Source: Variovorax soli NBRC 106424 (GTDB taxonomy: Bacteria; Pseudomonadota; Gammaproteobacteria; Burkholderiales; Burkholderiaceae_C). Taken from it: a stretch of 64,000 bases of DNA. A program made the position numbers and the translations under genes. The DNA lies in contig NZ_BCUU01000006.1 in the NCBI RefSeq assembly GCF_001591385.1, positions 30,894 to 94,893 on the forward strand. The letters run 5' to 3'. Shown one piece after another: positions 43,674-51,510 of this stretch; the stretch's first letter is position 1, and every line of letters starts with the position of its first letter. The notes under the pieces are model-generated. The model was not told the DNA's origin and did not search any database. It saw nothing but the letters and a program-made list of their open reading frames with translations.

Positions 43674-44782
43674 CGGCCATTCAGGCGCCCTGGGCCGGCG
43701 TGCGCAAGCTGCTCGCGGTACGGCTCGACAGCCTCGGCGACGTGCTGATGACCACTCCCGCGCTGGCCGCCCTGAGGGAGGGCCTGCCCACGGCGCAGCT
43801 GCACCTGCTGACCTCGCCGGCCGGCGCCGCGCTGGCGCCGCACCTGCCCCTGGTGGACGACGTGCTGGCGTGGGAGGCGCCATGGGTCGCGCCGCGAACG
43901 GCGGCGCTGCCGGCCGAGCCGCTCGGCCATGCCGAACTGGCGCTGGTGCAGCAGCTGGCCGCGGCCGGCTACCAGGCGGCGGTGATCTTCACCGTGTGCA
44001 CCCAGAGTGCGCTGCCGGCCGCCCTGCTCTGCCGCCAGGCCGGCATTCCCCTGCGCCTGGCCCATTGCCGCGAGAACCCGTACGGGCTGCTGAGCCATTG
44101 GGTGCGGGACGATGACCGCCCCGGCGACGGCATGCGCCACGAAGTGCGCCGCCAGCTCGACCTGGTGGCCTCGGCAGGTTTTGCCGCAACTGCAACCGCA
44201 AGCGCCGCGCCCTTGCGCCTGGCGCTGCACGAGGCCGACCGCCATGCCGTGCGCCAGCGCCTCGCGGCTGCCGGCTTGCCGGCGCAGCAGCCCTACTTCG
44301 TGGTCCACCCGGGCGCCGCAGCGGCATCGCGCCGCTACCCGCCGGAAAGTTTTGCCGCCGCGGCGCGCGCCCTGGCCGCGGACACCGGCCATGCCGCCGT
44401 CTTGGCCGGCAGCGCGGACGATGCCCCTCAGCTCGATGCATTGCACCAGGCCATGGCAGGCGCCGCACTGCGAATGGACCCGCTGCCACTGGGCCAGCTC
44501 GCGGCGCTCATCGAAGGCGCCTGCGTCCTCCTGTGCAACAACAGCGCGCCGGCACACATTGCCGCGGCGGTCGGCGCGCCGGTGGTCGTGCTGTATGCGC
44601 TGACCAACCCGCAGCACACGCCCTGGGCGGCGCGCAGCCGGGTCCTGAGCCACCCGGTACCCTGCAGCGGCTGCCTGAAAAGCGTCTGCCCCGAGGGCCA
44701 CCACGCCTGCCTGCGCGGCGTGCCGCCCCAGGGCGTGGCAGCTGCCGCCCGGGCCCTGATGCACGGAGCGCAAGCCAGGTGA
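43670..44782 (+). CDS. Family 9 glycosyltransferase (heptosyltransferase-like)
   Basis: A 370-residue GT9 enzyme: KLLAVRLDSLGDVLMTTPALAALR at the N-terminus, VVHPGAAAASRRYPPESF in the middle, and CNNSAPAHIAAAVGAPVVVLYALT toward the end. GT9 members use ADP-heptose, which fits the heptose genes downstream. GTG start overlapping the previous stop (GTGA). Ends with a Cys-rich segment (CSGCLKSVCPEGHHACL), as in some heptosyltransferase-like proteins. Confidence 0.92.
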   Translation: MTAIQAPWAGVRKLLAVRLDSLGDVLMTTPALAALREGLPTAQLHLLTSPAGAALAPHLPLVDDVLAWEAPWVAPRTAALPAEPLGHAELALVQQLAAAGYQAAVIFTVCTQSALPAALLCRQAGIPLRLAHCRENPYGLLSHWVRDDDRPGDGMRHEVRRQLDLVASAGFAATATASAAPLRLALHEADRHAVRQRLAAAGLPAQQPYFVVHPGAAAASRRYPPESFAAAARALAADTGHAAVLAGSADDAPQLDALHQAMAGAALRMDPLPLGQLAALIEGACVLLCNNSAPAHIAAAVGAPVVVLYALTNPQHTPWAARSRVLSHPVPCSGCLKSVCPEGHHACLRGVPPQGVAAAARALMHGAQAR

Positions 44783-45909
44783 GCAATCCTGCGCCGATCC
44801 TCCAGGAGCCCGTTCGGCGCATCGGCGTGCTGCGCGCGCTGATGCTGGGCGACATGCTATGCGCCCTGCCCACGCTGCGGGCGCTGCATGCGCGCTGGCC
44901 GCAGGCCGAGCTGGTGCTCATCGGCCTGCCGTGGGCCGCCGAATGGGCGTCGCGCCAGGCCTTCGTTCATCGCTTCATCGCCTTGCCCGGCTGGCCGGGC
45001 CTGCCCGAGCAGGCCGTCCGCACCGAACGGCTGCCGCAATTTCTGCAGCACATGCAGCACGAGCACTTCGACCTGCTGGTGCAGCTGCACGGCAGCGGCG
45101 ACGTGGTCAACCCGCTGGTGGGCGCCTGCGGCGCGCGTGCCACCGCCGGATTCGCGGAACCGGGCAGCTACTGCGCGGACCCGCCACTGCACCGGCCCTG
45201 GCCCCGGCAGGGCCACGAGATCCTGCGCCTGCTGGCGCTGACGGACCACCTGGGCATCGCCCGCCAGGGCCTGCACCTCGAGTGGCCGATCCACGCATCG
45301 GACCGCAGCCGCCTCGCTGCGCTCGTGCCCCCAGCGCGCCCCCTGGCCTGCCTGCATCCAGGCGCCCGGTTCGCATCGCGGCGCTGGCCGGCGCGGCACT
45401 TCGCGGCCGTGGGCGACCGGCTCGCGGGCGAAGGCTTTCAGGTGGTGCTGAGCGGCAGCGCCGCCGAGGCGCCGCTGGCGGCGGAAGTGGCGGGCCACAT
45501 GCGCCACCCGGCCATCGACCTCACGGGCCGCACCGACCTGTGGACCCTGGGCGCGCTGGTGGAGGCCGCGGCCGTCGTCGTGACCAACGACACCGGCATG
45601 TCGCATGTGGCCGTCGCCATCGGCACGCCCAGCGTCGTGATCAGTTGCGGATCCGACGCGGCGCGATGGGCCCCGCTGGACGCGAGGCGCCACCCCTGCT
45701 TCTGGCACGACCTGCCGTGCCGGCCGTGCATGCACGAGCACTGTCCGCTGCCGCGCCACGAATGCGCGCAGGCCGTGCTGCCGCAAAGCGTTGCCGCCGC
45801 AGCGCTTGCGCAAGCCGCATGGACTGCCTTGCCTGCTTCGCCGTCGCCACCCTTGCCGCAAGCTTTGCCGCATGACCCGGCGGCAGCCGCGTTCATCCAG
45901 CCTCGATGA
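44779..45909 (+). CDS. Family 9 glycosyltransferase (heptosyltransferase-like), second copy
   Basis: A 376-residue GT9 paralogue: IGVLRALMLGDMLCALPTLRALHARWP, CLHPGARFASRRWPARHFA, TGRTDLWTLGALVEAAAVVVTNDTGMSHVAVAIGTPSVV and a Cys-rich end (CRPCMHEHCPLPRHECA). GTG start again overlaps the upstream stop. The 3' end overlaps the convergent PA2169-like gene by 17 bases. Confidence 0.92.
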   Translation: MSNPAPILQEPVRRIGVLRALMLGDMLCALPTLRALHARWPQAELVLIGLPWAAEWASRQAFVHRFIALPGWPGLPEQAVRTERLPQFLQHMQHEHFDLLVQLHGSGDVVNPLVGACGARATAGFAEPGSYCADPPLHRPWPRQGHEILRLLALTDHLGIARQGLHLEWPIHASDRSRLAALVPPARPLACLHPGARFASRRWPARHFAAVGDRLAGEGFQVVLSGSAAEAPLAAEVAGHMRHPAIDLTGRTDLWTLGALVEAAAVVVTNDTGMSHVAVAIGTPSVVISCGSDAARWAPLDARRHPCFWHDLPCRPCMHEHCPLPRHECAQAVLPQSVAAAALAQAAWTALPASPSPPLPQALPHDPAAAAFIQPR

Positions 45910-46348
45910 CCATCCTGGCCCGCAACGCCTGCAACTGCTCGCGCGTGTGCCGCGCCAGCTCGTAATGCTTGAGCACCACCTGGCGGATCGAATCCGGCAA
46001 TGAACCGCTCAGCACGCCGCGATAGCGCATCAGCGTCACTTCCTCGACCCGCTCGCACGCGTCCAGCAACACACCGTCACCATTGACCCCCAGCGTGCTG
46101 CGAATCGCCATCCAGCTGCGATGCGCCGCACCCAGCACCGAGCCCCGGTGCTCGGGCCTGCCGCCGAGGTCGCGCAGGATGCCTTCCAGCTCCGCGGCCT
46201 CCTCTCGGCAGGCCTGCGCGCGATAGGCGAAGAGCTCGCGCAGCTCCACGGTCTGCGCATGCCGGGCACAGTCGCTGTACTCGCCTTCGCCGTCCACGCA
46301 CGCTTGCACCAGCAGCCGGAGCGCATTGATTGTTTCGTCCTCTTGCAT
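45893..46348 (-). CDS. PA2169-like four-helix-bundle protein (DUF2383)
   Basis: A 151-residue all-helical protein: INALRLLVQACVDGEGEYSDC, RELFAYRAQACREEAAELEGIL, GAAHRSWMAIRSTLG, VLKHYELARHTREQL. This is the PA2169/DUF2383 ferritin-like bundle family, often stress-induced; the Glu/His residues could hold a metal. It has its own sigma-54 element (46395-46410), divergent from the copper-protein gene. Confidence 0.85.
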   Translation of the reverse strand: MQEDETINALRLLVQACVDGEGEYSDCARHAQTVELRELFAYRAQACREEAAELEGILRDLGGRPEHRGSVLGAAHRSWMAIRSTLGVNGDGVLLDACERVEEVTLMRYRGVLSGSLPDSIRQVVLKHYELARHTREQLQALRARMVIEAG

Positions 46349-46394
46349 CTTGGGTTTCTCCAGTCAATGAGCCCCTCACGAATGCAATCCACGT

Positions 46395-46410
46395 GGCAAG
46401 CGCAGTGCCG
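46395..46410 (-). promoter_or_regulatory. Sigma-54 promoter of the PA2169-like gene
   Basis: Reverse-strand CGGCACTGCGCTTGCC: GGCAC and TTGC in register. Predicted start 36 bases before the ATG. Confidence 0.75.
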
Positions 46411-46426
46411 GTCGTCCGCTGCAACC

Positions 46427-46442
46427 GGGCATGCGGATTGCC
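46427..46442 (+). promoter_or_regulatory. Sigma-54 promoter of the Csp-like gene
   Basis: GGGCATGCGGATTGCC. It covers the ATG at 46431, so that longer start cannot be used; predicted start of transcription near 46453, just before the ATG at 46455. Confidence 0.7.
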
Positions 46443-46454
46443 TGTATAGATCGA

Positions 46455-46796
46455 ATGGAAGCCATGCAGCTGAACCAAGACGTTTCACAATGTGTAGCCG
46501 TCTGCCATGCCTGTGCGGCTGCCTGCAATGCGTGCGCGGCTGCCTGCCTGGCGGCGCCCGACGTGGAGGCCATGCGTGCCTGCGTGGCCATCACCATCGA
46601 CTGCGCCCAGCTGTGCGAGCTCACGGCCGGTATGCTGGCCCGCTCGAGCGCTGTCGCGGGCGTGACCTGCCTGGCCTGCAGCAGCGCCTGCACCACCTGC
46701 GCGCAGGAGTGCGTGCGCCATTCGAATGCGCACTGCCAGCAATGCGCCGCGGTGTGCAGGAAGTGCGCCCAGCTGTGTGCACAGATGGCCAGCTGA
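46455..46796 (+). CDS. Cys-rich four-helix copper-binding protein (Csp/DUF326-like)
   Basis: A 113-residue protein with 19 Cys spaced along amphipathic helices (CVAVCHACAAACNACAAAC, CLACSSACTTCAQEC, CQQCAAVCRKCAQLC). This is the layout of copper storage proteins, whose Cys line the inside of a four-helix bundle and bind many Cu(I). No signal peptide, so a cytosolic Csp3-like store is likely. Start 46455 is set by the sigma-54 element; 46464, after GGAAG, is an alternative. Confidence 0.9.
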   Translation: MEAMQLNQDVSQCVAVCHACAAACNACAAACLAAPDVEAMRACVAITIDCAQLCELTAGMLARSSAVAGVTCLACSSACTTCAQECVRHSNAHCQQCAAVCRKCAQLCAQMAS

Positions 46797-46814
46797 GCCG
46801 GCGCGGCACCCTCT

Positions 46815-47432
46815 TCACCCTTGCGGCCACAGCGTGTCATCGACCAGGGCGCACAGCGCGTGGCCGATGAAGATGTGCGCCTCCTGGATGCGCGCCGTGA
46901 TCTCCCCCGGCACCCGGATCGCCAGCCGGCTGGCCTCGGCCACCGGGCCGCCCTGGCTTCCGGTGAGCGCAATGGAGCAGATGCCCAGCTCGTTGGCGGC
47001 GGCCACGGCCCGCAGCACGTTGGGCGAGCGGCCCGATGTCGAGATGGCCACCAGGCAGTCGCCGCGGCGCCCGATGCCCCGCACCTGGCGCGCGAAGACC
47101 TCTGCGAAGCCGTAGTCGTTGCCGATGCAGGTCAAGGCCGAGGTGTCGACGCTCAGCGCCAGCGCAGCCATGGGCGGACGCTCGCGCTGGAAGCGGCCGG
47201 TGAGTTCGGCCGCGATGTGCTGGCTGTCCGCCGCCGAGCCGCCGTTGCCGCACAACATGAGCTTGCCGCCGGCGCGCAGGCTCTGCGCGACCAGGTGGGC
47301 GGCATGCTCCACCACCGGCGCCAGGCTGCCCAGGCGATCGAACAGGCTTCGGTGCTCGTCCAGCGCCTGCAGGAAGGCCGTGTGTGCACGGCTGCCGGAA
47401 CCGGTACGGCGAATCAGCAGCTCATCAGGCAT
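46815..47432 (-). CDS. gmhA: Sedoheptulose-7-phosphate isomerase
   Basis: A 205-residue SIS-domain protein with the GmhA signature MLCGNGGSAADSQHIAAEL, TGRFQRERPPMAALALS and ISTSGRSPNVLRA. First step of ADP-heptose synthesis: sedoheptulose 7-phosphate to D-glycero-D-manno-heptose 7-phosphate. Overlaps the hldA 3' end by eight bases and is cotranscribed with it. Confidence 0.93.
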   Translation of the reverse strand: MPDELLIRRTGSGSRAHTAFLQALDEHRSLFDRLGSLAPVVEHAAHLVAQSLRAGGKLMLCGNGGSAADSQHIAAELTGRFQRERPPMAALALSVDTSALTCIGNDYGFAEVFARQVRGIGRRGDCLVAISTSGRSPNVLRAVAAANELGICSIALTGSQGGPVAEASRLAIRVPGEITARIQEAHIFIGHALCALVDDTLWPQG

Positions 47433-48342
47433 GCATGGCCTCCTCCAGTTCGGCGCGGCTGAGCGACGCAGTGCCCGACTTGCCCACCACCACGCCGGCC
47501 GCCGCGGCGGCCCAGCCCATGGCTTCTTCCACGCTGTTGCCCTCCAGCATCCGGTAGGCCAGCGTCGCCAGAACCGTGTCGCCCGCGCCGCTGACGTCGT
47601 ACACCTCGCGCACCAGCGCCGGAAGGTGGCGCACCCGCTCGGGCGAGAAAAGGCTCATGCCTTCCTCCCCGCGCGTGACCAGCAGGTGGTCCACCTGCAG
47701 GCGCTTGCGCAGCTGGCCGGCCTTGGCGCACATGCCCTGCTCGCTGGCAAAGCCGCCGCAGCAGCGCGTGAACTCGCTCAGGTTGGGCTTGAGCACGGTG
47801 GCGCCGGCGTAGCGCTGCCAGTTGGGGCCCTTCGGGTCCACCAGCACCGGCAGCCCCCGCTCGCGCGCGCGCTGCACCAGCGGGCGGCATTCGTGCAGTG
47901 CGCCCTTGGCATAGTCGGACAGCACCAGCATGTCGTGCCGCGGCAGCAGCGCCTCGAAGTGCTCCATCAGCAGCGTGAGCAGCCAGGGTGGCGGCAGCTC
48001 CTCGATGTCGGCGCGCAGCAGCTGCTGCCGGCGGCTCGTGAAGCGGATCTTGCGGGTGGTGCGGTAGCCCTCGGCGGCCACGCAGGCCACGGCCACGCCG
48101 TGCTGCGCCATCAGCCCGCCCAGGCGCACGGCCGCGTCGTCCACACCCAGCGGCGCCAGCAGCGTGACGCTGGCACCCAGGGCCGCAAGATTGACGGCAA
48201 CATTGGCCGCACCGCCGGCGGCAAAACGCTCGCCGGTCAGCCGCAGCACCGGCACCGGCGCTTCGGGCGAGATGCGGTCCACCGCACCGTCCCAGTAGTG
48301 GTCGAGCATCGCATCGCCGACAACGAGAACACGTGAATTCAT
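47425..48342 (-). CDS. hldA: D-glycero-beta-D-manno-heptose-7-phosphate kinase
   Basis: A 305-residue PfkB/ribokinase-type kinase corresponding to the N-terminal half of HldE (RfaE domain I): VLVVGDAMLDHYWDG, PEAPVPVLRL, GGAANVAVNLAALG, VLSDYAKG, DVSGAGDTVLATLAYR with the catalytic Asp. Makes heptose-1,7-bisphosphate. ATG 48342 begins the conserved fold and lies at about +3 of the predicted sigma-54 transcript; no RBS is seen. Confidence 0.93.
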   Translation of the reverse strand: MNSRVLVVGDAMLDHYWDGAVDRISPEAPVPVLRLTGERFAAGGAANVAVNLAALGASVTLLAPLGVDDAAVRLGGLMAQHGVAVACVAAEGYRTTRKIRFTSRRQQLLRADIEELPPPWLLTLLMEHFEALLPRHDMLVLSDYAKGALHECRPLVQRARERGLPVLVDPKGPNWQRYAGATVLKPNLSEFTRCCGGFASEQGMCAKAGQLRKRLQVDHLLVTRGEEGMSLFSPERVRHLPALVREVYDVSGAGDTVLATLAYRMLEGNSVEEAMGWAAAAAGVVVGKSGTASLSRAELEEAMHA

Positions 48343-48354
48343 GGCCGCTGCAGG

Positions 48355-48370
48355 GGCAATCAGCAGACCC
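48355..48370 (-). promoter_or_regulatory. Possible sigma-54 promoter of hldA-gmhA
   Basis: Reverse-strand GGGTCTGCTGATTGCC: good -12, weaker -24 (GGTCT). Weakest of the set. Confidence 0.5.
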
Positions 48371-48387
48371 GCCCCCGCGCTGGCTGC

Positions 48388-48403
48388 AGGAACGTGGCTT
48401 GCC
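48388..48403 (+). promoter_or_regulatory. Sigma-54 promoter of the Gly-rich protein gene
   Basis: AGGAACGTGGCTTGCC, same -24 form (GGAAC) as the hldC promoter. Predicted start 62 bases before the ATG. Confidence 0.65.
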
Positions 48404-48475
48404 GACTCCCTCGTGCGAGAGGCGGCACGGCCGCCCGCATCTTTTTCTCCCATTGTTGTTGAAAGGATTCGAGAC

Positions 48476-49429
48476 ATGGCGCAGCGAGACCAACGGCACA
48501 GACATGAAGGCGGCGGATACGGCGGGGGCGGGGGCGGGGGCGGACGCTCCCACCCGCACGGCCAGGCCTACCGGCACGGGGACGATGCGCGCTACGGCGC
48601 CTGGGGACCGCAAGACGATGAGGACAGCCCCTACTACGCCGGCCGCGGCGACGAAGGCCGCCGGACCGGACCCGACGAATGGGCCGAACGCGGCTATGGC
48701 GGCCAGCGCGGCGGCGGCTACGAAGGGGGCCGCAGCGGCCTGCGGACGGGTCACTTCGGCGCCGGCGGGAGCTACGCAGGCAGCGGCCAGGGCGGCTATG
48801 GCAGCAACGCCGGACCGCACGCCAGCCCGGGCGGCGGCGGGCACGGCAGCTGGGGGGACGACGAAGGCCTGGGCGAAGGCGAATACACGGAGCGCGGCTA
48901 CCAGGGCCGCCAGGGCGGCTCGGACTGGTACAGCCGGGGTGGCCGCGGCGCCTATGGCAGCAGCAGGCCCGGCGGCTTTGCCGGCGGCACGGGCTACGGC
49001 GGCAGCTACGGCGAGGACCCGCGCAACTGGGGCGCCCGCGATCAGGGCGGCAGTGATTACGGCGGCAGCGGCAGCGTCCGGCGCGGCTTCGGATCGGGCA
49101 GCCGCGAACACCAGCACCACCACGACCCCGACTACCAGCAATGGCGCGATGAACAGATGAGGTCGCTCGACGAAGACTACCGGTCGTGGCGCGAAGAACG
49201 CTATCGCAAGTTCTCCGACGAGTTCGATGCCTGGCGCAAGAACCGGCCCAGCCAGTCCGCGGGCGGCCAAGGCCAGGGCGAAGGCACCGGCTCGAGCTCG
49301 AGTTCGACTTCCTCGTCCGGCTCGGGGGCCAGCGCCGATTCCGGCACCGGCACGAGCACCGGCGGCAGCACGACCTTCGGCACCGGCGCGGGTGCGGGCT
49401 CGAACCTCGGTTCCAGCAAGAAGAGCTGA
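48476..49429 (+). CDS. Gly-rich low-complexity protein with conserved C-terminal charged motif
   Basis: A 317-residue protein. Most of it is Gly/Ser/Tyr/Arg repeats (GYGG, GSYAG, RGGYG) with acidic patches. Residues about 222-260 are different: DPDYQQWRDEQMRSLDEDY and a following WREERYRKFSDEFDAWR, a short aromatic/charged helix seen in stress-type Gly-rich proteins of Burkholderiales. A Ser/Gly tail follows. No signal peptide. GAAAGGA precedes ATG 48476. Could form condensates or bind nucleic acid; that is conjecture. Confidence 0.8.
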   Translation: MAQRDQRHRHEGGGYGGGGGGGGRSHPHGQAYRHGDDARYGAWGPQDDEDSPYYAGRGDEGRRTGPDEWAERGYGGQRGGGYEGGRSGLRTGHFGAGGSYAGSGQGGYGSNAGPHASPGGGGHGSWGDDEGLGEGEYTERGYQGRQGGSDWYSRGGRGAYGSSRPGGFAGGTGYGGSYGEDPRNWGARDQGGSDYGGSGSVRRGFGSGSREHQHHHDPDYQQWRDEQMRSLDEDYRSWREERYRKFSDEFDAWRKNRPSQSAGGQGQGEGTGSSSSSTSSSGSGASADSGTGTSTGGSTTFGTGAGAGSNLGSSKKS

Positions 49430-49492
49430 ACGACAAAGAGCCGCAGCGGACCCGATCGGCATGCGGTGCCCGCCTTCTTCGCGCGGGCCCGC

Positions 49493-50452
49493 TCAGCCGC
49501 ACACTTCGCGCACCAGCCGCTCCCAGTCGTGCGTGAAGCGCTCGATGTTGAAGCGCTCCAGCGCCGTCTTCCTGCCGGCCTCGCCCAGCTGGCGCGCGGT
49601 GGCCTTGTGGTCCAGCAGGTGGCGCATGCCGTCGATCAGGCGCTCGGGCCGGGTATCGATCAGGCCGTTCTCGCCGTCGCGGATCACCGTCGACAGCTCG
49701 GTGGTGGCCAGGCCCACCACCGGCGCGCCAATCATCATCGCCTCGATGATCGCCAGGCCCAGGCTGGTGTAGCGCGCCGGGTGGAAGAAGAAGCGGTGCG
49801 CCGCCATGCAGGCTGGCAGCTGGTCCTGCGGCACCTCGCCGGCGCCGCCCAGCGCCAGGCTGTTCATGCCCACCAGCTCCATGGGCACCGCGGCCGCGGC
49901 TTGTTGGTACAGGTCCAGCCCCACGCGCCGCCCGCGCGTGCCGATGTCATTGATCACCACCAGCCCGCGCGCAATGTCCCCGTGGTACCAGGACTGGGTC
50001 ACCAGCTTCACCCCGTGCTCGATCACCCGCACCGGACAGCGGCCGCTGTCCCACATGAGCGCGTTGAACGGCGTCACGTGCACCAGCACGCACGACGGAT
50101 CGTCCACCCAGTGGCGGCATTCGGTGGGATGCGTGAGCGGCGGATCGTGCTCGATGTAGATGCACGGCAGCCGCTGCTGCGCCGGGCTCAGTAGCTCATG
50201 CCGCTCCGCCTCCCATGCGCTGCGCGACTGGTAGAGCACCAGGTCGAATTCCATGTCGCGGATGTCCTCCACCCGCGCCTCGTGCACGTTCCAGCCCCAG
50301 GGCAGCACGCCGCTGCGGCCGCTGTGGCCGGGCGAGCGTTCCTCGTCGGTCACCAGGTAGAGCTCGTGCCGCATCTGGCTCAGGTAGTACAGGTAGTTGC
50401 CGTGCACATGCCAGGTCAGGATGCGGCGCGGCCGGTGGAAGATGCCGGTCAT
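49493..50452 (-). CDS. Family 4 glycosyltransferase
   Basis: A 319-residue GT-B glycosyltransferase: RILTWHVHGNYLYYLSQM at the N-terminus, IYIEHDPPLTHPTE in the middle, FFHPARYTSLGLAIIEAMMIGAPVVGLAT as the donor signature. Last of three tightly overlapping genes (ATGA with the GT2 gene), so it belongs to the carbamoyltransferase operon. Confidence 0.88.
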   Translation of the reverse strand: MTGIFHRPRRILTWHVHGNYLYYLSQMRHELYLVTDEERSPGHSGRSGVLPWGWNVHEARVEDIRDMEFDLVLYQSRSAWEAERHELLSPAQQRLPCIYIEHDPPLTHPTECRHWVDDPSCVLVHVTPFNALMWDSGRCPVRVIEHGVKLVTQSWYHGDIARGLVVINDIGTRGRRVGLDLYQQAAAAVPMELVGMNSLALGGAGEVPQDQLPACMAAHRFFFHPARYTSLGLAIIEAMMIGAPVVGLATTELSTVIRDGENGLIDTRPERLIDGMRHLLDHKATARQLGEAGRKTALERFNIERFTHDWERLVREVCG

Positions 50453-51510
50453 AGGAACCACACCCTGAAGCGCCAGGCACCGCGCAGGCGCCAGTACACC
50501 GAGAGGAAAGGAATCGCCGCCGAGGTGGCGAGCATCTCGCCCACATGGCGCCACGAGCGGTCGGCGCCGCGCAGGCGCCGCCAGGCAAAGCGCAGGACCA
50601 GGGCGGCCGCCGTGCCCAGCGCCGCCAGCATGGGGCCCGGCGTGGCCAGCAGCGCCAGCGGCAGCGCCGCCACCGTCATCAGCACGATGGCATAGAAGTC
50701 CCACGGCACCGTGGGCAGGATCATCTGGCGGTACAGCACCGGGTGCTTCTTGTAGAGCAGCGCCTCGAAGAAGGCATTGCGCTGCTGCCGCAGGCTCACG
50801 CCCCACGGTTCCGGCCGCACCGGATGCAGCACGGCGGCGCGCGGCGCGCGGCCCACCGGGCCGGCCAGGGTGAGCAGGCGGAAATGCAGGTCCGAGTCCT
50901 CGCGCCAGGCGCGGCGAAAGCGGTCGTCGAAGCCGTTGATGCGCATCAGCGCGCCGCGGCGCACGAAGGCATTGGCCGTCACGAAGTCGGCCCGCTCCAG
51001 GCCGCGCGTCATGCGCTCGTGGTCGGTGGGCGGCTGGCCGGGCCGCAGCGGCGGCACCACCACCCTGCCGGCGGCGGCGACCCAGTCGGGGTGGGCGGCG
51101 AGCGCGCGCCAGCCCTCCATCAGCCAATCGGATCGAGGCACCGTGTCGTCATCGGTGAAGGCAATGATGGGCGCACGCGCAAAGCGCCAGCCGGCGTTGC
51201 GCGCAAAGGCCGGCCCCCAGTGCTCGCGCGGGCTCATGTAGCGCAGCGGCAGGCGGCTGCGCTGCGCCAGTTCGGCCACCAGCTGCCGGGTGGCGTCGCC
51301 CTGGCCGTCGTCCACCACGATCACCTCGAAGGCCTCGGGCGCCAGGTCCTGCGCCAACAGCGCCGTCAGGCAGCGGCGCAGCAGCGCCGGGCGGCCGCAG
51401 GTCGGCACCACCACGCTCATCAGCGGCAGCGCCGGCTGTTCGCCGTGCGGCTGGCCCGCTGCTCGGGATGCAGGCCGCAGGGCCGCGCCGTCGGCGGACA
51501 CCAGCCTCAT
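50449..51510 (-). CDS. Family 2 glycosyltransferase
   Basis: A 353-residue GT-A enzyme: MSVVVPTCGRPALLRRCLTAL, VIVVDDGQ, FTDDDTVP (DxD-type metal site), GFDDRFRRAWREDSDLHFRL. Two or three C-terminal hydrophobic helices anchor it in the membrane. Starts at an ATGA overlap with the carbamoyltransferase stop. Confidence 0.9.
   Translation of the reverse strand: MRLVSADGAALRPASRAAGQPHGEQPALPLMSVVVPTCGRPALLRRCLTALLAQDLAPEAFEVIVVDDGQGDATRQLVAELAQRSRLPLRYMSPREHWGPAFARNAGWRFARAPIIAFTDDDTVPRSDWLMEGWRALAAHPDWVAAAGRVVVPPLRPGQPPTDHERMTRGLERADFVTANAFVRRGALMRINGFDDRFRRAWREDSDLHFRLLTLAGPVGRAPRAAVLHPVRPEPWGVSLRQQRNAFFEALLYKKHPVLYRQMILPTVPWDFYAIVLMTVAALPLALLATPGPMLAALGTAAALVLRFAWRRLRGADRSWRHVGEMLATSAAIPFLSVYWRLRGAWRFRVWFL

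Noticed and set aside
46431..46454. Longer start of the Csp-like gene at ATG 46431
   Set aside because: That ATG lies inside the predicted sigma-54 -24/-12 element, so it would not be transcribed.
48520..49420. Short direct DNA repeats (GGCGG/GGCTAC) resembling a repeat array
   Set aside because: They are codon-level repeats of the Gly-rich protein, without constant spacers, so not CRISPR or minisatellite.
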